From positions 27,649 to 91,648 of the forward strand of contig CANLEQ010000014.1 of NCBI GenBank assembly GCA_947489705.1: DNA of 64,000 nucleotides, in the 5' to 3' direction. The notes below the pieces were generated by a model. The model was not told where the DNA came from. It worked only from the letters and a program-made list of their open reading frames with translations, and searched no databases. Shown piece by piece: positions 14,601 through 24,639 of this stretch. This DNA is from an uncultured Paracoccaceae bacterium (GTDB lineage Bacteria > Pseudomonadota > Alphaproteobacteria > Rhodobacterales > Rhodobacteraceae). How positions within the stretch are numbered: the stretch's first letter is position 1; each line of letters begins with the position of its first letter. A program made the translations under genes and the position numbers.

Positions 14601-17121
14601 GCCCGCGGGGCCGGACGACGAGGCGGGGCGCCTCGGCCCCCTCCACCGAAAGCCGCAAGCTTTCCCCGGCCCCCGGCACGCGCCCGCGCAGGATCAGCCT
14701 GTCGTCGAGGACGAGCCGCCCCGGTGGCACGGGGGCCTCGTGCGGGGTCACGCGGAACGTGGCCATGTCGATCGCGCCCTGCGGATCGGCCATGGCGATC
14801 CGGCCGAGGCCTTCGAAGGTGCGGCCGGGCTCGATCTTCCGCCAGATACCGCGCGTCGCGGCAATGGCGGGGAAGGCGCAGATCTCGCGTCCGTCCCGGG
14901 TCGCGACGATCCGCTCGGCGGTCAGCGTGACGCGGATCTCGATCGGGCCCGAGGCGTCGTCCAGGGGCAGGTGAAGCGGCGTGTTCCATACGCCCCCCAC
15001 CCGGTCGTTCACGGCGATCCGGCCCGCATCGCCCTGCAGCGAGAGGTGGAAGACCACGTCGCGCCCCTCGGCATCGAGCAGCCCCAGATTGGCATAGGGC
15101 ACAGCCCCGTCGATCTTTGCGGTGAAGCTCAGGGTGACGCCGGAACGCACGGGCACGCGGATCATGTGATCCACGTTGTCGCGGGCGGCGGGCGGCCTGA
15201 TGTCGAAGAGACCGGCCAGAACGGCGCGCGGGGTGCGCATCGCGCGCCGCGTGTCGAAGATCCGCTCCAGCGACAGGGGCATGTCGGGATCGAGCTCCGC
15301 CCGCGTCGCCGCTCCGCCCCCGAGCCCGCGGCGCAGGATCGCCCCCTGCAGGCGCGCGAGGAACCGCAATCCCGACCGGGTCGGCAGCGGGCCGGGCGCG
15401 CGCGCCAGCGCCTCGTGCAATGTTCGCGCGAAGAGCCGCCGCTGCCAGCCCGCCGGGAAGGTCGCCGCGAGCGCCGGAGGCACGGCCCGGACCCGGGCAT
15501 CGTGGACGCGCACGATCCAGCCCGCATCTGGGGGGGCCGGGCGAACGGGCGCACGGGTCACCCCCGCCCATCCCAGCGTCGCGATCCGCGGCTCGGGGCC
15601 GGCGGCGGCCAATGCCAGGCGCCAGGCGGGGGACGGGCCTTCGCTACATGCGGCGCCCGCCGCGCGGAGGGCGTCGCGCTCGAATATCATGGCCGGCAGG
15701 ACGGGGCGCAGCGCGATCAGGTCCGCCGCCGCGAAGGGGCCGGCACGCGGCGACGCGACGCGCGGGTCGTCCGGCGCCGCGGCGAAGGGGGCGTGATACG
15801 TGCCGTCGGGATCGAGATGCGGCATCACGCCCAGCCGCGCGCCGCCTGTCAGCATCGCGTCGACCATCCGCTGCAGTGCGCCGGGCATCACGATGTCGCC
15901 CGCATCGAGGATCTGGACGAACCGCCCCCGCGCCAGGGCAATTCCGCGGTCGCGGGCCGCATCGGCCCCGCCCGGCACATCCTCGGCCACGATGCGGGCC
16001 TCGGGATGGGTGGCGGCGATGGCCCCTGCCGTCCCGGCCGCCGCGGGCGGGACCACCACCAGCACCTCGCGGCCGGGGCCGTGCTGGGCGGCGAGGGCTG
16101 CGAGGCTCGCGGCCAGATCGCCGGTGACCCCGTCCCACGCGATCACCACCGACAGCGGCAGCGCGCCCTCCAGCTCCAGCGCGAAGGAGCGCGCCACGTC
16201 GGGATCCCAGTCGGGGCTGTAGACGAGGCCGCGCGCCGCGAGATAGGCCGCCGCCGCCCGGGCATAGCGGGCGCGCCTTTCGGGATCGCGCAGCGCGGTC
16301 GTCCGCTCGAAGAGAAGCCGGCTCGCGATCCGGGTGAAGGCCGCGTCCGCATGGGACTTGTCGCCTGCGTCGATCACCGATTTCAGATCGTCGAGGACGG
16401 CGAATTGCTGATCCACGCGGTCGTCGTCCTGCGCGGTGATCTGGCCCGCCCGGCCGCGCGTCTGGAGATAGAGCGGCTGGGGCAGATGCGCGATCCGGTC
16501 CGTGCGCGCGGCCGCTCGCCAGTAGAATCCGTGATCCTCGAACCAGGTGCCTTCGGAAAACCGCAGGCCCTCGATCAGGGACCGGCGATAGAGCTTGTTC
16601 CAGGCCGATGCGAAATGCCGCGCCACCGCGCGCCAATCGTCGAGCGGATAGCTGCGCACGCCCACATGGCCCGCGAGATCGCCCGCTCCGTGGATCGCGG
16701 AATGGATCGTGCCGTGATCGGGCGCTCGGTCGTCTTCGTTGCGGAACCGCACGGCGCAGGCGATCCAGTCCGCGCCCGAACGTTCGAGCGCGCGCGACAT
16801 CTGCCACAGGAAATCGGGCGCCACCTGGTCGTCGCCGTCGACGAAGGCCACGAGATCGCCCCGCGCGAGGTCGAGCCCCGCATTGCGCGCGCCCGAGAGG
16901 CCCCGGTTGCCCTGGACGATCAGCCGGAACCGCGGATCGTCGCCGATCGCCGCGCGCGCGCGCGCCTGCGTCGCGTCGGTCGATCCGTCGTCGATCACCA
17001 GGACTTCGAAGCGGGAATGGGTCTGCGCGCGCAACGCGGCGATGCATGGGGCGACGTGATCCTCGACATCGAAGACCGGTACGATCACCGAGATCAGCTG
17101 CGGGTCATTCTCGCGCGACAT
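11617..17121 (-). CDS. giant multi-domain glycosyltransferase (GT2, GT2-like, galectin-like, GT31-like, GT92/GT2-like)
   Basis: A single 1,834-residue protein. Domain order read from the translation: a canonical GT2 (about 10-235; VIDDGSTDAT and acidic VDGDD at 94-98); a second, degenerate GT2-like unit (about 320-500; ILDAGDI at 404-410); a galectin-like beta-sandwich (about 640-760); a mostly helical, TPR-like stretch (about 880-1200); a GT31/galactosyltransferase-like domain (about 1255-1470; KIDDDCFLNVD at 1339-1349, YADGGSGYTLS at 1401-1411, MEDK at 1436-1439); and a C-terminal GT92/GT2-like domain (about 1545-1770; AAMRNE, VADADEFLVW). Start ATG 17121 gives MSRENDPQLISVIVPV. It probably adds several sugars of one repeat unit in sequence. 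No frameshift or internal stop is visible. It diverges from a sulfotransferase gene, 138 bp away. Confidence 0.92.
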   Translation of the reverse strand: MSRENDPQLISVIVPVFDVEDHVAPCIAALRAQTHSRFEVLVIDDGSTDATQARARAAIGDDPRFRLIVQGNRGLSGARNAGLDLARGDLVAFVDGDDQVAPDFLWQMSRALERSGADWIACAVRFRNEDDRAPDHGTIHSAIHGAGDLAGHVGVRSYPLDDWRAVARHFASAWNKLYRRSLIEGLRFSEGTWFEDHGFYWRAAARTDRIAHLPQPLYLQTRGRAGQITAQDDDRVDQQFAVLDDLKSVIDAGDKSHADAAFTRIASRLLFERTTALRDPERRARYARAAAAYLAARGLVYSPDWDPDVARSFALELEGALPLSVVIAWDGVTGDLAASLAALAAQHGPGREVLVVVPPAAAGTAGAIAATHPEARIVAEDVPGGADAARDRGIALARGRFVQILDAGDIVMPGALQRMVDAMLTGGARLGVMPHLDPDGTYHAPFAAAPDDPRVASPRAGPFAAADLIALRPVLPAMIFERDALRAAGAACSEGPSPAWRLALAAAGPEPRIATLGWAGVTRAPVRPAPPDAGWIVRVHDARVRAVPPALAATFPAGWQRRLFARTLHEALARAPGPLPTRSGLRFLARLQGAILRRGLGGGAATRAELDPDMPLSLERIFDTRRAMRTPRAVLAGLFDIRPPAARDNVDHMIRVPVRSGVTLSFTAKIDGAVPYANLGLLDAEGRDVVFHLSLQGDAGRIAVNDRVGGVWNTPLHLPLDDASGPIEIRVTLTAERIVATRDGREICAFPAIAATRGIWRKIEPGRTFEGLGRIAMADPQGAIDMATFRVTPHEAPVPPGRLVLDDRLILRGRVPGAGESLRLSVEGAEAPRLVVRPRGQACELSAPLPGRLWRETDMLRLAVVRGGGDAALAPLEITRDDMLARIEAALAEPGLRGDAEAAMLVIEHVRFARLEPALSAPAQAALVDLAAFYGLRGFLAEANAGAPAPAVPAEPPAPETGILDIAVARVSQGLRADPPADAAMLLAQSALPRPLLPVFFLRLSEAFTFEGRDPAPLLAAARDAGIADRGGLDTPWTASTALPFLFDLGAWDALGTALATLAEPCPDWIATSPFAWILEQALARDDVPEAIREEIVATFRTFTEARAADYWGRTPCRRLTGAAARLAKQRPQESAEWAIATYGLSRQFWEALGPPPPELAPARAAFDLLSDPGAAPDEIAQALAPFAANPDRDRWARARLGPAGVAAPAQAAPVDLLRHMACPGTAPVVDPRPVARALPALYPDPAPKTPAPPHDTIVVVFSCRAHLDTRIPALRSGWLARLSARGIPHIVVVGGGTGTRTGELVELDAPDDYEGLPQKTLAAIAWVRDHTAHTHMMKIDDDCFLNVDAVFDDPAHARFDYHGRTLTRVPGQLDRSWHMAKSASLRGRFELDRSPEPSVYADGGSGYTLSRRAMDAAFEAAASPEGQALIAASFMEDKLLGDLLRLRGIEVCDAGWPVTIRRRPHPGAIPVPAWQGGFDASRVWPVKLTHLDAPEAQAHAAAHLESAEIAPAKIWPGYQEIRLGYRSNALELVSDPSRVEALRAAPVAVIAAMRNEMFMIEHFLGHYRRLGVTAFAIADNLSDDGTLEYLASQPDVAVFSVDTDYRHSQYGTAWQEALMAAFRPGKWSLVADADEFLVWQDPQTQSLPELLSEPDFEGVDAARIFMLDMYPQGSLARADFRAAGPFAQAGFCEAHPFLTDVPGRGPFSDRPTWTSALRHRLIPGSRMELFVAQKYALLRYGPQMRLSAGLHYVAGTRLAPRELLFAHFKYNADFRRKAAAEVARRQHFNDAEEYRRYLALTSEGRDVIHERGVSVPWTESPFVRERLGMAPRR
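14842..15204 (-). other. galectin-like carbohydrate-binding module inside the giant glycosyltransferase
   Basis: Residues about 640-760 of the 1,834-residue protein show the strand order of a galectin domain: a GVTLSFTAKID strand, then NLGLLDAEGRDVVFHLSLQ (position of the H-x-N-x-R sugar-binding strand, here with His but without the Arg), IAVNDRVGGVWNT (position of the V-x-N...G-x-W motif), and IEIRVTLTAERIVATRDGREICAFPA, which resembles the F-E-h-x-I...h-x-V...G...F closing strands. The match is by eye; the fold rather than galactoside specificity is suggested. It would help hold the growing glycan between catalytic domains. Confidence 0.55.
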
Positions 17122-17259
17122 GACGCTTCCTCTAGGGGGTCGGATGCGCGCAGGACAAGGGCAATCTTGACGCGCCCCGGTCGTCCCTGCGGCATGGCTG
17201 GTCTGGCCCGGCGCAAGCGCATAAGGTGCGCGCCACCGGAAAAGGGGAACGGATTTTCC

Positions 17260-17910
17260 ATGCTTCTGAGCTTCGACAGGCGGTTTCTCTTCGTGGCCAA
17301 CACCAAGACCGCCTCGACCTCGATCGAGACGGTGCTGCGCCCGCATGCGCAGATCAACCGGGCCGAGACGCCGCAGCGCAAGCATGTCGGCCTGTCGGTC
17401 GCGCTGCGCGAATACCAGGGCGATTTCGAGGCGGCGGGCCGGGCGCCCGGCGAGGTGCTGAAATTCGGGGTGATGCGCGAGCCGCTGGACTGGATCGCGT
17501 CGTGGTACCGGTATCGGCGCGGTAACGCCGTCGAGAGCCCGCTGCCCCCCGGAATGAGCTTCGCCGAGTTCTGGGAGCGGGCCGACTGGAACATCCGCAG
17601 CCCCAAGGGCGACCCCTATCTGCAGCGGCGCATGTTCTGCCGCAAGGGCGCGGTTCTGGCCGACATCATCATTCCGTTCCCGCGCGTGGCCGAGACCTTC
17701 GCGCGGATCTGCGCGGGCCTTGGGATCGCGGTGGGGGAGTTGCCGCGCGAGAACCGCTCGCGCCTGCGGCAGATCGAGGGGCTCACCCCCGCGCTCGAGG
17801 CGGAGATGCGCGCCTTCTATGCCGCCGATTACGCGCTCTGGGACCGGCTCGACGAGATCAACGCCCCCGCGCTCGCCCGCCTGGACGCGGGCGAATATCG
17901 CACGGACTAG
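17260..17910 (+). CDS. sulfotransferase family 2-like protein
   Basis: A 216-residue protein starting MLLSFDRRFLFVANTKTASTSIE. The phosphosulfate loop is the variant NTKTASTSI (about 14-22), as in the Sulfotransfer_2/carbohydrate sulfotransferase group, and FGVMREPLDWIASWYRYRR (about 74-92) is the conserved 3'-phosphate-binding strand and helix. The same frame is open for thousands of bases upstream, but that stretch is antisense to the giant glycosyltransferase gene; ATG 17260 is the first start after it. It diverges from that gene and converges with glf, 13 bp apart. A role in sulfating the surface polysaccharide is inferred. Confidence 0.85.
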   Translation: MLLSFDRRFLFVANTKTASTSIETVLRPHAQINRAETPQRKHVGLSVALREYQGDFEAAGRAPGEVLKFGVMREPLDWIASWYRYRRGNAVESPLPPGMSFAEFWERADWNIRSPKGDPYLQRRMFCRKGAVLADIIIPFPRVAETFARICAGLGIAVGELPRENRSRLRQIEGLTPALEAEMRAFYAADYALWDRLDEINAPALARLDAGEYRTD

Positions 17911-17923
17911 GCGCGCCGGGCCT

Positions 17924-20045
<2,122 letters not shown>

Positions 20046-20301
20046 CGGTCGTCTCCGATAAGGGTTGCGTCGTTAACCAATCACCACCGCACCTGTCTGT
20101 TCCGGCCATCGCCAGGCGTCGGGGCGAAGTGACGCGACGTACCGGGTCTCTCGGAAGGCGCCTGCGAAGCACCTCGCACGGGTCCCTCGGGCGGTGCGGA
20201 TCACGGGTGACGGAAGGGCCGCGTTAACCTTCCGTTTACCACGAGGGCCCATCCTGCCTCGCGCATCGGATACCGGAGGCTCCGGCGGATATGGGGGGCG
20301 G

Positions 20302-21306
20302 ATGCCGAAAGATCGCGTGAGACAGGGCCTGGGCGCGAAGCTGCGGGCCTGGTGGTCGACCCCGTCCGAAGGGGCCACGTTGCCGCGTGCCGCGCCGGTC
20401 GAGCGTCGCGGTGCGCTCAAGACCCCGACGCCGCGCCGGCATGGCGGCGGCTTTTCGGAGGATTACGAGGCGGGCCTGCGCGAGCTCGAGGCGCGATCGG
20501 TGCCGGTGGACGTCGAGGCGCAACCGGCCTTCGCGCCGCGCCATCAGCCCAATGCGCGCCTCTCGGCCGAGGCGAGTGCCGGCGGCGGGCTCGTGCGCCA
20601 GCCCGACGGCAGCCTGCAGCCGCATTACTGGGGCCACCGCGAACGTCTGCGCCAGAGGTTCCTCAAGGGTGGCCATGCGGCGATGCCCGAATACGAACTG
20701 CTCGAGCTCATGCTCTTCAACGCGATCCCGCGGATCGACGTGAAACCGCTGGCCAAGCGCCTGCTGGGCGCGTTCGGCGATCTCAACGGGGTTCTCGCCG
20801 CCTCCGAGACCAACATCCTGCGCATCGAGGGGGCCACGCCCAAGGTCTACCTGCAGCTGCGCATCATCGAGGCCTTCGCCCACCGGATGGGCCAGAGCCG
20901 GATCATGAACCGGCAGGTGCTGGCCTCGTGGTCGGACGTGGTCTCCTATTGCCGGACCACCATGGCGCACCGCAAGGTCGAACTCTTCCGGGTGCTCTTC
21001 ATGGATCACAAGAACGTCCTCATTGCCGAAGAGGAGCTTGGCGAGGGGACGATCGACCACGTGCCGGTCTATCCGCGCGAGGTGGCGCGCCGCGCGCTGG
21101 AGCTGCATTCCAACGCCATCATCCTGGTCCACAACCACCCCTCGGGCGATCCCAGCCCGAGCCATGCCGACGTCGCCATGACCGAGCGGATCATGCGCGC
21201 CTGCGGGGCGCTCGACATCACGGTGCACGACCACATCATCGTGGGCCACGAGGGCGTCGTGTCGCTGCGTGCCGAGGGGCTCATCAGCCCCGAGCCGCCC
21301 GCCTGA
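20302..21306 (+). CDS. radC: RadC-like JAB/MPN-domain protein
   Basis: A 334-residue RadC family protein. After a basic, poorly conserved N-terminus (about 1-100), the UPF0758 helical part follows (HRERLRQRFLKGG, YELLELMLFNAIPRIDVKPLAKRLL) with a helix-hairpin-helix-like segment, then the JAB/MPN metalloprotease-like domain with VPVYPREVARRALELHSNAIILVHNHPSGDP and the metal ligands of the HNHPSGDPSPSHAD motif near residues 283-296. Start ATG 20302 is chosen; 36 upstream codons in frame show no similarity. Despite the name, a DNA-repair role for RadC is not established. A TTAA-N7-TTTA sequence, close to a CtrA site, lies about 65 bp upstream. Confidence 0.9.
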   Translation: MPKDRVRQGLGAKLRAWWSTPSEGATLPRAAPVERRGALKTPTPRRHGGGFSEDYEAGLRELEARSVPVDVEAQPAFAPRHQPNARLSAEASAGGGLVRQPDGSLQPHYWGHRERLRQRFLKGGHAAMPEYELLELMLFNAIPRIDVKPLAKRLLGAFGDLNGVLAASETNILRIEGATPKVYLQLRIIEAFAHRMGQSRIMNRQVLASWSDVVSYCRTTMAHRKVELFRVLFMDHKNVLIAEEELGEGTIDHVPVYPREVARRALELHSNAIILVHNHPSGDPSPSHADVAMTERIMRACGALDITVHDHIIVGHEGVVSLRAEGLISPEPPA

Positions 21307-21307
21307 G

Positions 21308-21643
21308 CTAGGCGCCGCGCGGCGCGGCGAGGATGATGCCGGCGCCCGCGAGGCAGAGCGCGGCCCCGGCGAGATCCCAGAGGTCCGGCCGCTGCCCTTC
21401 GGCCCCCCACATCCACAGGAGCGAGGCGGCGATGTAGACCCCGCCATAGGCGGCATAGGCGCGGCCGGCGAACCCCGCCTCCACCTGGGCCAGCAGCCAG
21501 GCAAAAAGCGCGAGGCTCGCCATGCCCGGCAGCATCCACCAGGCGGAGGCGCCGCGCCACCAGGCCCAGATGGCGAAACAGCCGGCGATCTCGGCCAGGG
21601 CGGCGAGCGGATAGAGGACGGAAGAGACCGCGTTCGGCGCCAT
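21308..21643 (-). CDS. UPF0060 (YnfA-like) small membrane protein
   Basis: A 111-residue inner-membrane protein with four hydrophobic segments, the size and pattern of the UPF0060/YnfA family, which resembles small multidrug-resistance transporters. Characteristic pieces are [39 protein letters not shown] and [23 protein letters not shown] 21643 overlaps the stop of the upstream MerR gene (ATGA), so both are co-transcribed and translation is coupled. The stop at 21308 is two bases from the convergent radC stop. Substrate unknown; the MerR link suggests metal or drug response. Confidence 0.88.
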   Translation of the reverse strand: MAPNAVSSVLYPLAALAEIAGCFAIWAWWRGASAWWMLPGMASLALFAWLLAQVEAGFAGRAYAAYGGVYIAASLLWMWGAEGQRPDLWDLAGAALCLAGAGIILAAPRGA

Positions 21644-22071
21644 CACGCCTGCGGCCGGTCGTGGTCGGTCAGGCATTCCGCGTGGTCCTGCAGCACTTCG
21701 AGTACCCGGCAATCGGCGACCCTGTCGTGGCGACATTCGCCGATCATCCGCCGCAGTTCCGTCCCCAGCGCCTCGAGGCGGGCCAGCCGCGCCTCGACCT
21801 CGTGCAGGCGCCGCCGGGCGATCGCGTCCACCTCGGCGCAGGATCGCTCGGGATTGTCCGCGAGCCCCAGCAATTCGCGGATCGCCTCGAGCGTGAAGCC
21901 CAGCTGGCGGGCGTGCCGGATGAAGGCCAGCCGGTCGAGATCGCCCGACGCGTAGCGCCGCTGCCCGCCCCGGCTGCGGCCCGGCTCGGGCATGAGGCCG
22001 ATCTCTTCGTAATAGCGGATCGTCTGCACCTTGGTGCCGGTCCGTCGGGCGAGCGTGCCGATCGCGAGCAT
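21643..22071 (-). CDS. MerR-family heavy-metal responsive regulator (CadR/PbrR/ZntR-like)
   Basis: DNA-distorting transcriptional activator, 142 residues. The N-terminal winged helix [27 protein letters not shown] is typical, as is the [25 protein letters not shown] wing. The metal loop region has Cys in [10 protein letters not shown] (about residue 77) and a C-terminal Cys/His-rich tail, [28 protein letters not shown], which fits Zn/Cd/Pb sensors of the CadR/PbrR type. It faces a P-type ATPase gene across a 140-bp region that contains two dyad operators with MerR-type spacing. Metal specificity within Zn/Cd/Pb cannot be fixed from sequence. Confidence 0.92.
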   Translation of the reverse strand: MLAIGTLARRTGTKVQTIRYYEEIGLMPEPGRSRGGQRRYASGDLDRLAFIRHARQLGFTLEAIRELLGLADNPERSCAEVDAIARRRLHEVEARLARLEALGTELRRMIGECRHDRVADCRVLEVLQDHAECLTDHDRPQA

Positions 22072-22092
22072 GGTCTGGTGTCCTTCTCATAT

Positions 22093-22107
22093 CTACAGCG
22101 ACTGTAG
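22093..22107. promoter_or_regulatory. perfect dyad CTACAG-N3-CTGTAG, putative MerR autoregulatory operator
   Basis: The 15-bp sequence is a perfect inverted repeat with a 3-bp centre and lies 22 bp upstream of the merR start. Its half-site is the same as the core of the operator in front of the ATPase gene. It is well placed for autorepression of the merR-ynfA-like unit. Confidence 0.65.
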
Positions 22108-22142
22108 GAAAAGGCAGCCCCCCGGACAAGACGGACGGGGGC

Positions 22143-22173
22143 TTGAACCTACAGTTGCTGGAGGTCCTATCTG
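22143..22173 (+). promoter_or_regulatory. MerR-type promoter of the metal ATPase gene
   Basis: A -35 TTGAAC (22143-22148) and -10-like TATCTG (22168-22173) are separated by 19 bp, the overlong spacer that MerR activators require. The spacer holds the imperfect dyad ACCTACAG-N3-CTGGAGGT (22147-22165). Start codon follows at 22212. Metal-induced activation by the divergent MerR protein is the expected control. Confidence 0.8.
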
Positions 22174-22211
22174 CCCCATGCAGACACACCTCGAGGCTGG
22201 CGGAGACCGAC

Positions 22212-24437
22212 ATGAAGGATGGCGCGGCGGAACAGGTCGAATGGCGCGTGACGGGCATGGATTGCGGCGCCTGCGCGGGCAAGGTGCGCGGCGCGGTCGA
22301 GCGGTTGCCGGGCGTCTCGGAGGTTGACGTGGCCCTCATGGCCGAGCGCCTGCGCCTGACCCTCGACGAGGGCCGGACCCCGCGCGCGCGGGTGGAAGGC
22401 ACGGTGCGCGCGATCGGTTTCGGGATTTCCGCCAAGGGAGCGGCGCCGGAACGGCCCGAAGGCGGCTTCGTCCTGCCCGAGGGCGCGTTTCCGGCCGCGA
22501 CCGAGGAGGCGGCCCCGCACCAGGACATGACCGCGCGCGGCGTCGAAGAGACCGCGCCGGCCTGGTACGCGACGCCGAAGGCCCGGTTCGTGCTTGGCAC
22601 CGGCGCCCTGCTCGCGGCGGCCTCGGCCATGCGGCTGACCGCCTCGCCAGAGGTGGCGCATTGGGCGTTCGCGGCGGCCACGCTGATCGGGCTCTTTCCC
22701 GTCGCGCGGCAGGCGCTGGCCATGGCGCGGGCCGGCATGCCCTTCACCATCGAGATGCTGATGACCATCGCCGCCACCGGCGCGCTGGTGATCGGGGCGG
22801 CGGGCGAGGCGGCGCTGGTCGTGTTCCTCTTCGCCCTGGGCGAGATGCTCGAAGGGGTGGCCGCGGGCCGGGCCCGCCAGGGCATCCGGGCGCTGGCCCG
22901 GCTGGTGCCCCGGACGGCGCGGCTCGAAACCGCGGGCGGCACGCGCGAGGTGCCGGCCGGCAGCCTCGATGTGGGGCAGGTCGTGCTGGTGCGGCCGGGC
23001 GACCGCGTGCCGGCCGACGGCACGGTGATCGAGGGCATCTCGGGCGTCGACGAGAGCCCGGTCACGGGCGAGAGCGTGCCCCGCCTCAAGGAAGAAGGAG
23101 CCGGGATCTTCGCCGGCTCGATCAACGGCGAGGCGGCCTTGCGCGTGCGGGTCACGAAACGGGCCGAGGACAACACCATCGCGCGCATCGTCCGCCTGGT
23201 CGAGGAGGCCGAGAGCGCCCGCGCGCCCACCGAGCGGTTCATCGACCGGTTCAGCCGCGTCTACATGCCGGCGGTGGTGGGGGCGGCACTCCTGGTGGGG
23301 ATCGTGCCGCCGCTGGCCTTCGGGCAGGATTGGGGCAGTTGGAGCTATCGCGCGCTGGCGCTTTTGCTGATCGGCTGCCCCTGCGCGCTGGTGATCTCGG
23401 TGCCCGCCTCCATCGCCTCGGCGCTCTCGACGGGCGCACGCCACGGCCTGCTGATGAAGGGCGGCGCGGTGATCGAGGCGGCGGCGGGGATCACCCGTGT
23501 CGCCTTCGACAAGACCGGGACGCTGACCCAAGGACGACCCCGCGTGAGCGATGTCGTGCCGCTTTCGGCCAGTACGGGCGAGGTGCTGGCGCTCGCCGCG
23601 GCGGTGGAGCGGGGGGCGAGCCATCCGCTCGGCCGGGCGATCCTCGCGCGCGCCGAGCAGGACGGGCTCGACATGCCCGCCAGCCGTGCGGCCCGCGCGA
23701 TCCCCGGCCGGGGGGCCGAGGCCGAGATCGACGGCGCGACCGTCACCGTCGGCGCGCCGCGGCTGGCCCGGGAGCGCGGGGTCGCTGTCGCGCAGATCGA
23801 GGCGCGCATCGCCGCGCTGGAGGACGCGGGCAAGACGGTCGTCGCGGTCTGGCGCGCGGACGATCTTCTGGGGCTGATCGCCCTGCGCGACGCGGCGCGC
23901 GCGGATGCCGCGCAGGCCTTGGACGCGCTTCGGGCGATGGGGATCGCGCCGGTGATGCTGACCGGCGACAACGCGCGCACGGCCGCGGCGATCTGCGACG
24001 AGCTCGGCATCGAGTATCGCGCCGGCCTGCTGCCGGAGGACAAGGTGGCGCAGATGCGCGCGCTGGCCCAAGCGGGCCGGGTCATGATGGTGGGCGACGG
24101 GATCAACGATGCCCCGGCCCTCGCCGCCGCGCATGTGGGGGTGGCGATGGGGTCGGGCACCGACGTGGCGCTCGAGACCGCGCAGGCCGCGATCCTGCGC
24201 GACCGGGTCGCCGACGTGGCCGGAATGATCCGCCTGGCGCGGGCCACGATGGCCAATATCCGGCAGAACGTGGCCATCGCGCTGGGGCTGAAGGCCGTGT
24301 TCCTCGTGACGACGATCCTCGGGATCACCGGCCTCTGGATCGCGATCCTGGCCGATACCGGCGCCACCGTGCTCGTCACGCTCAACGCTTTGCGCCTGCT
24401 GGGCTTCCGCCCCGAACGCCCTCGCGATGTGGCATAG
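22212..24437 (+). CDS. zntA: P1B-type heavy-metal-exporting ATPase (ZntA/CadA-like)
   Basis: Inner-membrane P-type ATPase of 741 residues that exports Zn2+, Cd2+ or Pb2+. The N-terminal metal-binding domain has GMDCGAC (15-21). The membrane metal site is C389-P-C391 in [19 protein letters not shown]; the phosphorylated aspartate is D433 in [15 protein letters not shown] gives the P1B HP motif and [30 protein letters not shown] the hinge. The last membrane helix contains [17 protein letters not shown] with a preceding lysine, the P1B-2 (Zn/Cd/Pb) signature. Start ATG 22212 is preferred to TTG 22143, which is the promoter -35. Regulated by the divergent MerR gene. Confidence 0.95.
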   Translation: MKDGAAEQVEWRVTGMDCGACAGKVRGAVERLPGVSEVDVALMAERLRLTLDEGRTPRARVEGTVRAIGFGISAKGAAPERPEGGFVLPEGAFPAATEEAAPHQDMTARGVEETAPAWYATPKARFVLGTGALLAAASAMRLTASPEVAHWAFAAATLIGLFPVARQALAMARAGMPFTIEMLMTIAATGALVIGAAGEAALVVFLFALGEMLEGVAAGRARQGIRALARLVPRTARLETAGGTREVPAGSLDVGQVVLVRPGDRVPADGTVIEGISGVDESPVTGESVPRLKEEGAGIFAGSINGEAALRVRVTKRAEDNTIARIVRLVEEAESARAPTERFIDRFSRVYMPAVVGAALLVGIVPPLAFGQDWGSWSYRALALLLIGCPCALVISVPASIASALSTGARHGLLMKGGAVIEAAAGITRVAFDKTGTLTQGRPRVSDVVPLSASTGEVLALAAAVERGASHPLGRAILARAEQDGLDMPASRAARAIPGRGAEAEIDGATVTVGAPRLARERGVAVAQIEARIAALEDAGKTVVAVWRADDLLGLIALRDAARADAAQALDALRAMGIAPVMLTGDNARTAAAICDELGIEYRAGLLPEDKVAQMRALAQAGRVMMVGDGINDAPALAAAHVGVAMGSGTDVALETAQAAILRDRVADVAGMIRLARATMANIRQNVAIALGLKAVFLVTTILGITGLWIAILADTGATVLVTLNALRLLGFRPERPRDVA

Positions 24438-24471
24438 CCCCGCTTGATGCGAGAAAGGGACGCCCGTCGCA

Positions 24472-24512
24472 CCCGTCGCGGCCCCGGCGGAACGCTGTGC
24501 GGCCGCGACGGG
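24472..24512 (+). terminator. strong hairpin downstream of the metal ATPase gene
   Basis: A perfect 12-bp inverted repeat, CCCGTCGCGGCC / GGCCGCGACGGG, with a 17-nt loop lies 34 bp after the ATPase stop. There is no T-run, so it is a candidate transcript-end or stability structure rather than a classic intrinsic terminator. Confidence 0.45.
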
Positions 24513-24639
24513 CGCATGCAAACGCACGGCCTAAAGATGGCGCGATCCGGAACGGCGATCCCGCCGGCATGCGACGGAAAGCCTTGCATTCCGTGCGCGT
24601 TTCGCCACATCGGCACCAAACGCAACCCGGAGACATGCC

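Noticed and set aside
10423..17910. An open frame of about 2,500 codons on the plus strand
   Set aside because: It is antisense to the giant glycosyltransferase gene and consists of Arg/Gly/Pro-rich low-complexity sequence typical of the opposite strand of GC-rich genes. Only its last 217 codons, from ATG 17260, form a real sulfotransferase gene.
20223..20241. TTAACC-TTCCG-TTTACC as a CtrA site upstream of the RadC-like gene
   Set aside because: The second half-site is TTTA rather than TTAA and the distance to the start is about 65 bp; too weak to call as a feature.
22167..24527. A 786-codon minus-strand frame opposite the metal ATPase gene
   Set aside because: Antisense artefact of third-position GC; the plus-strand ATPase has all catalytic motifs.
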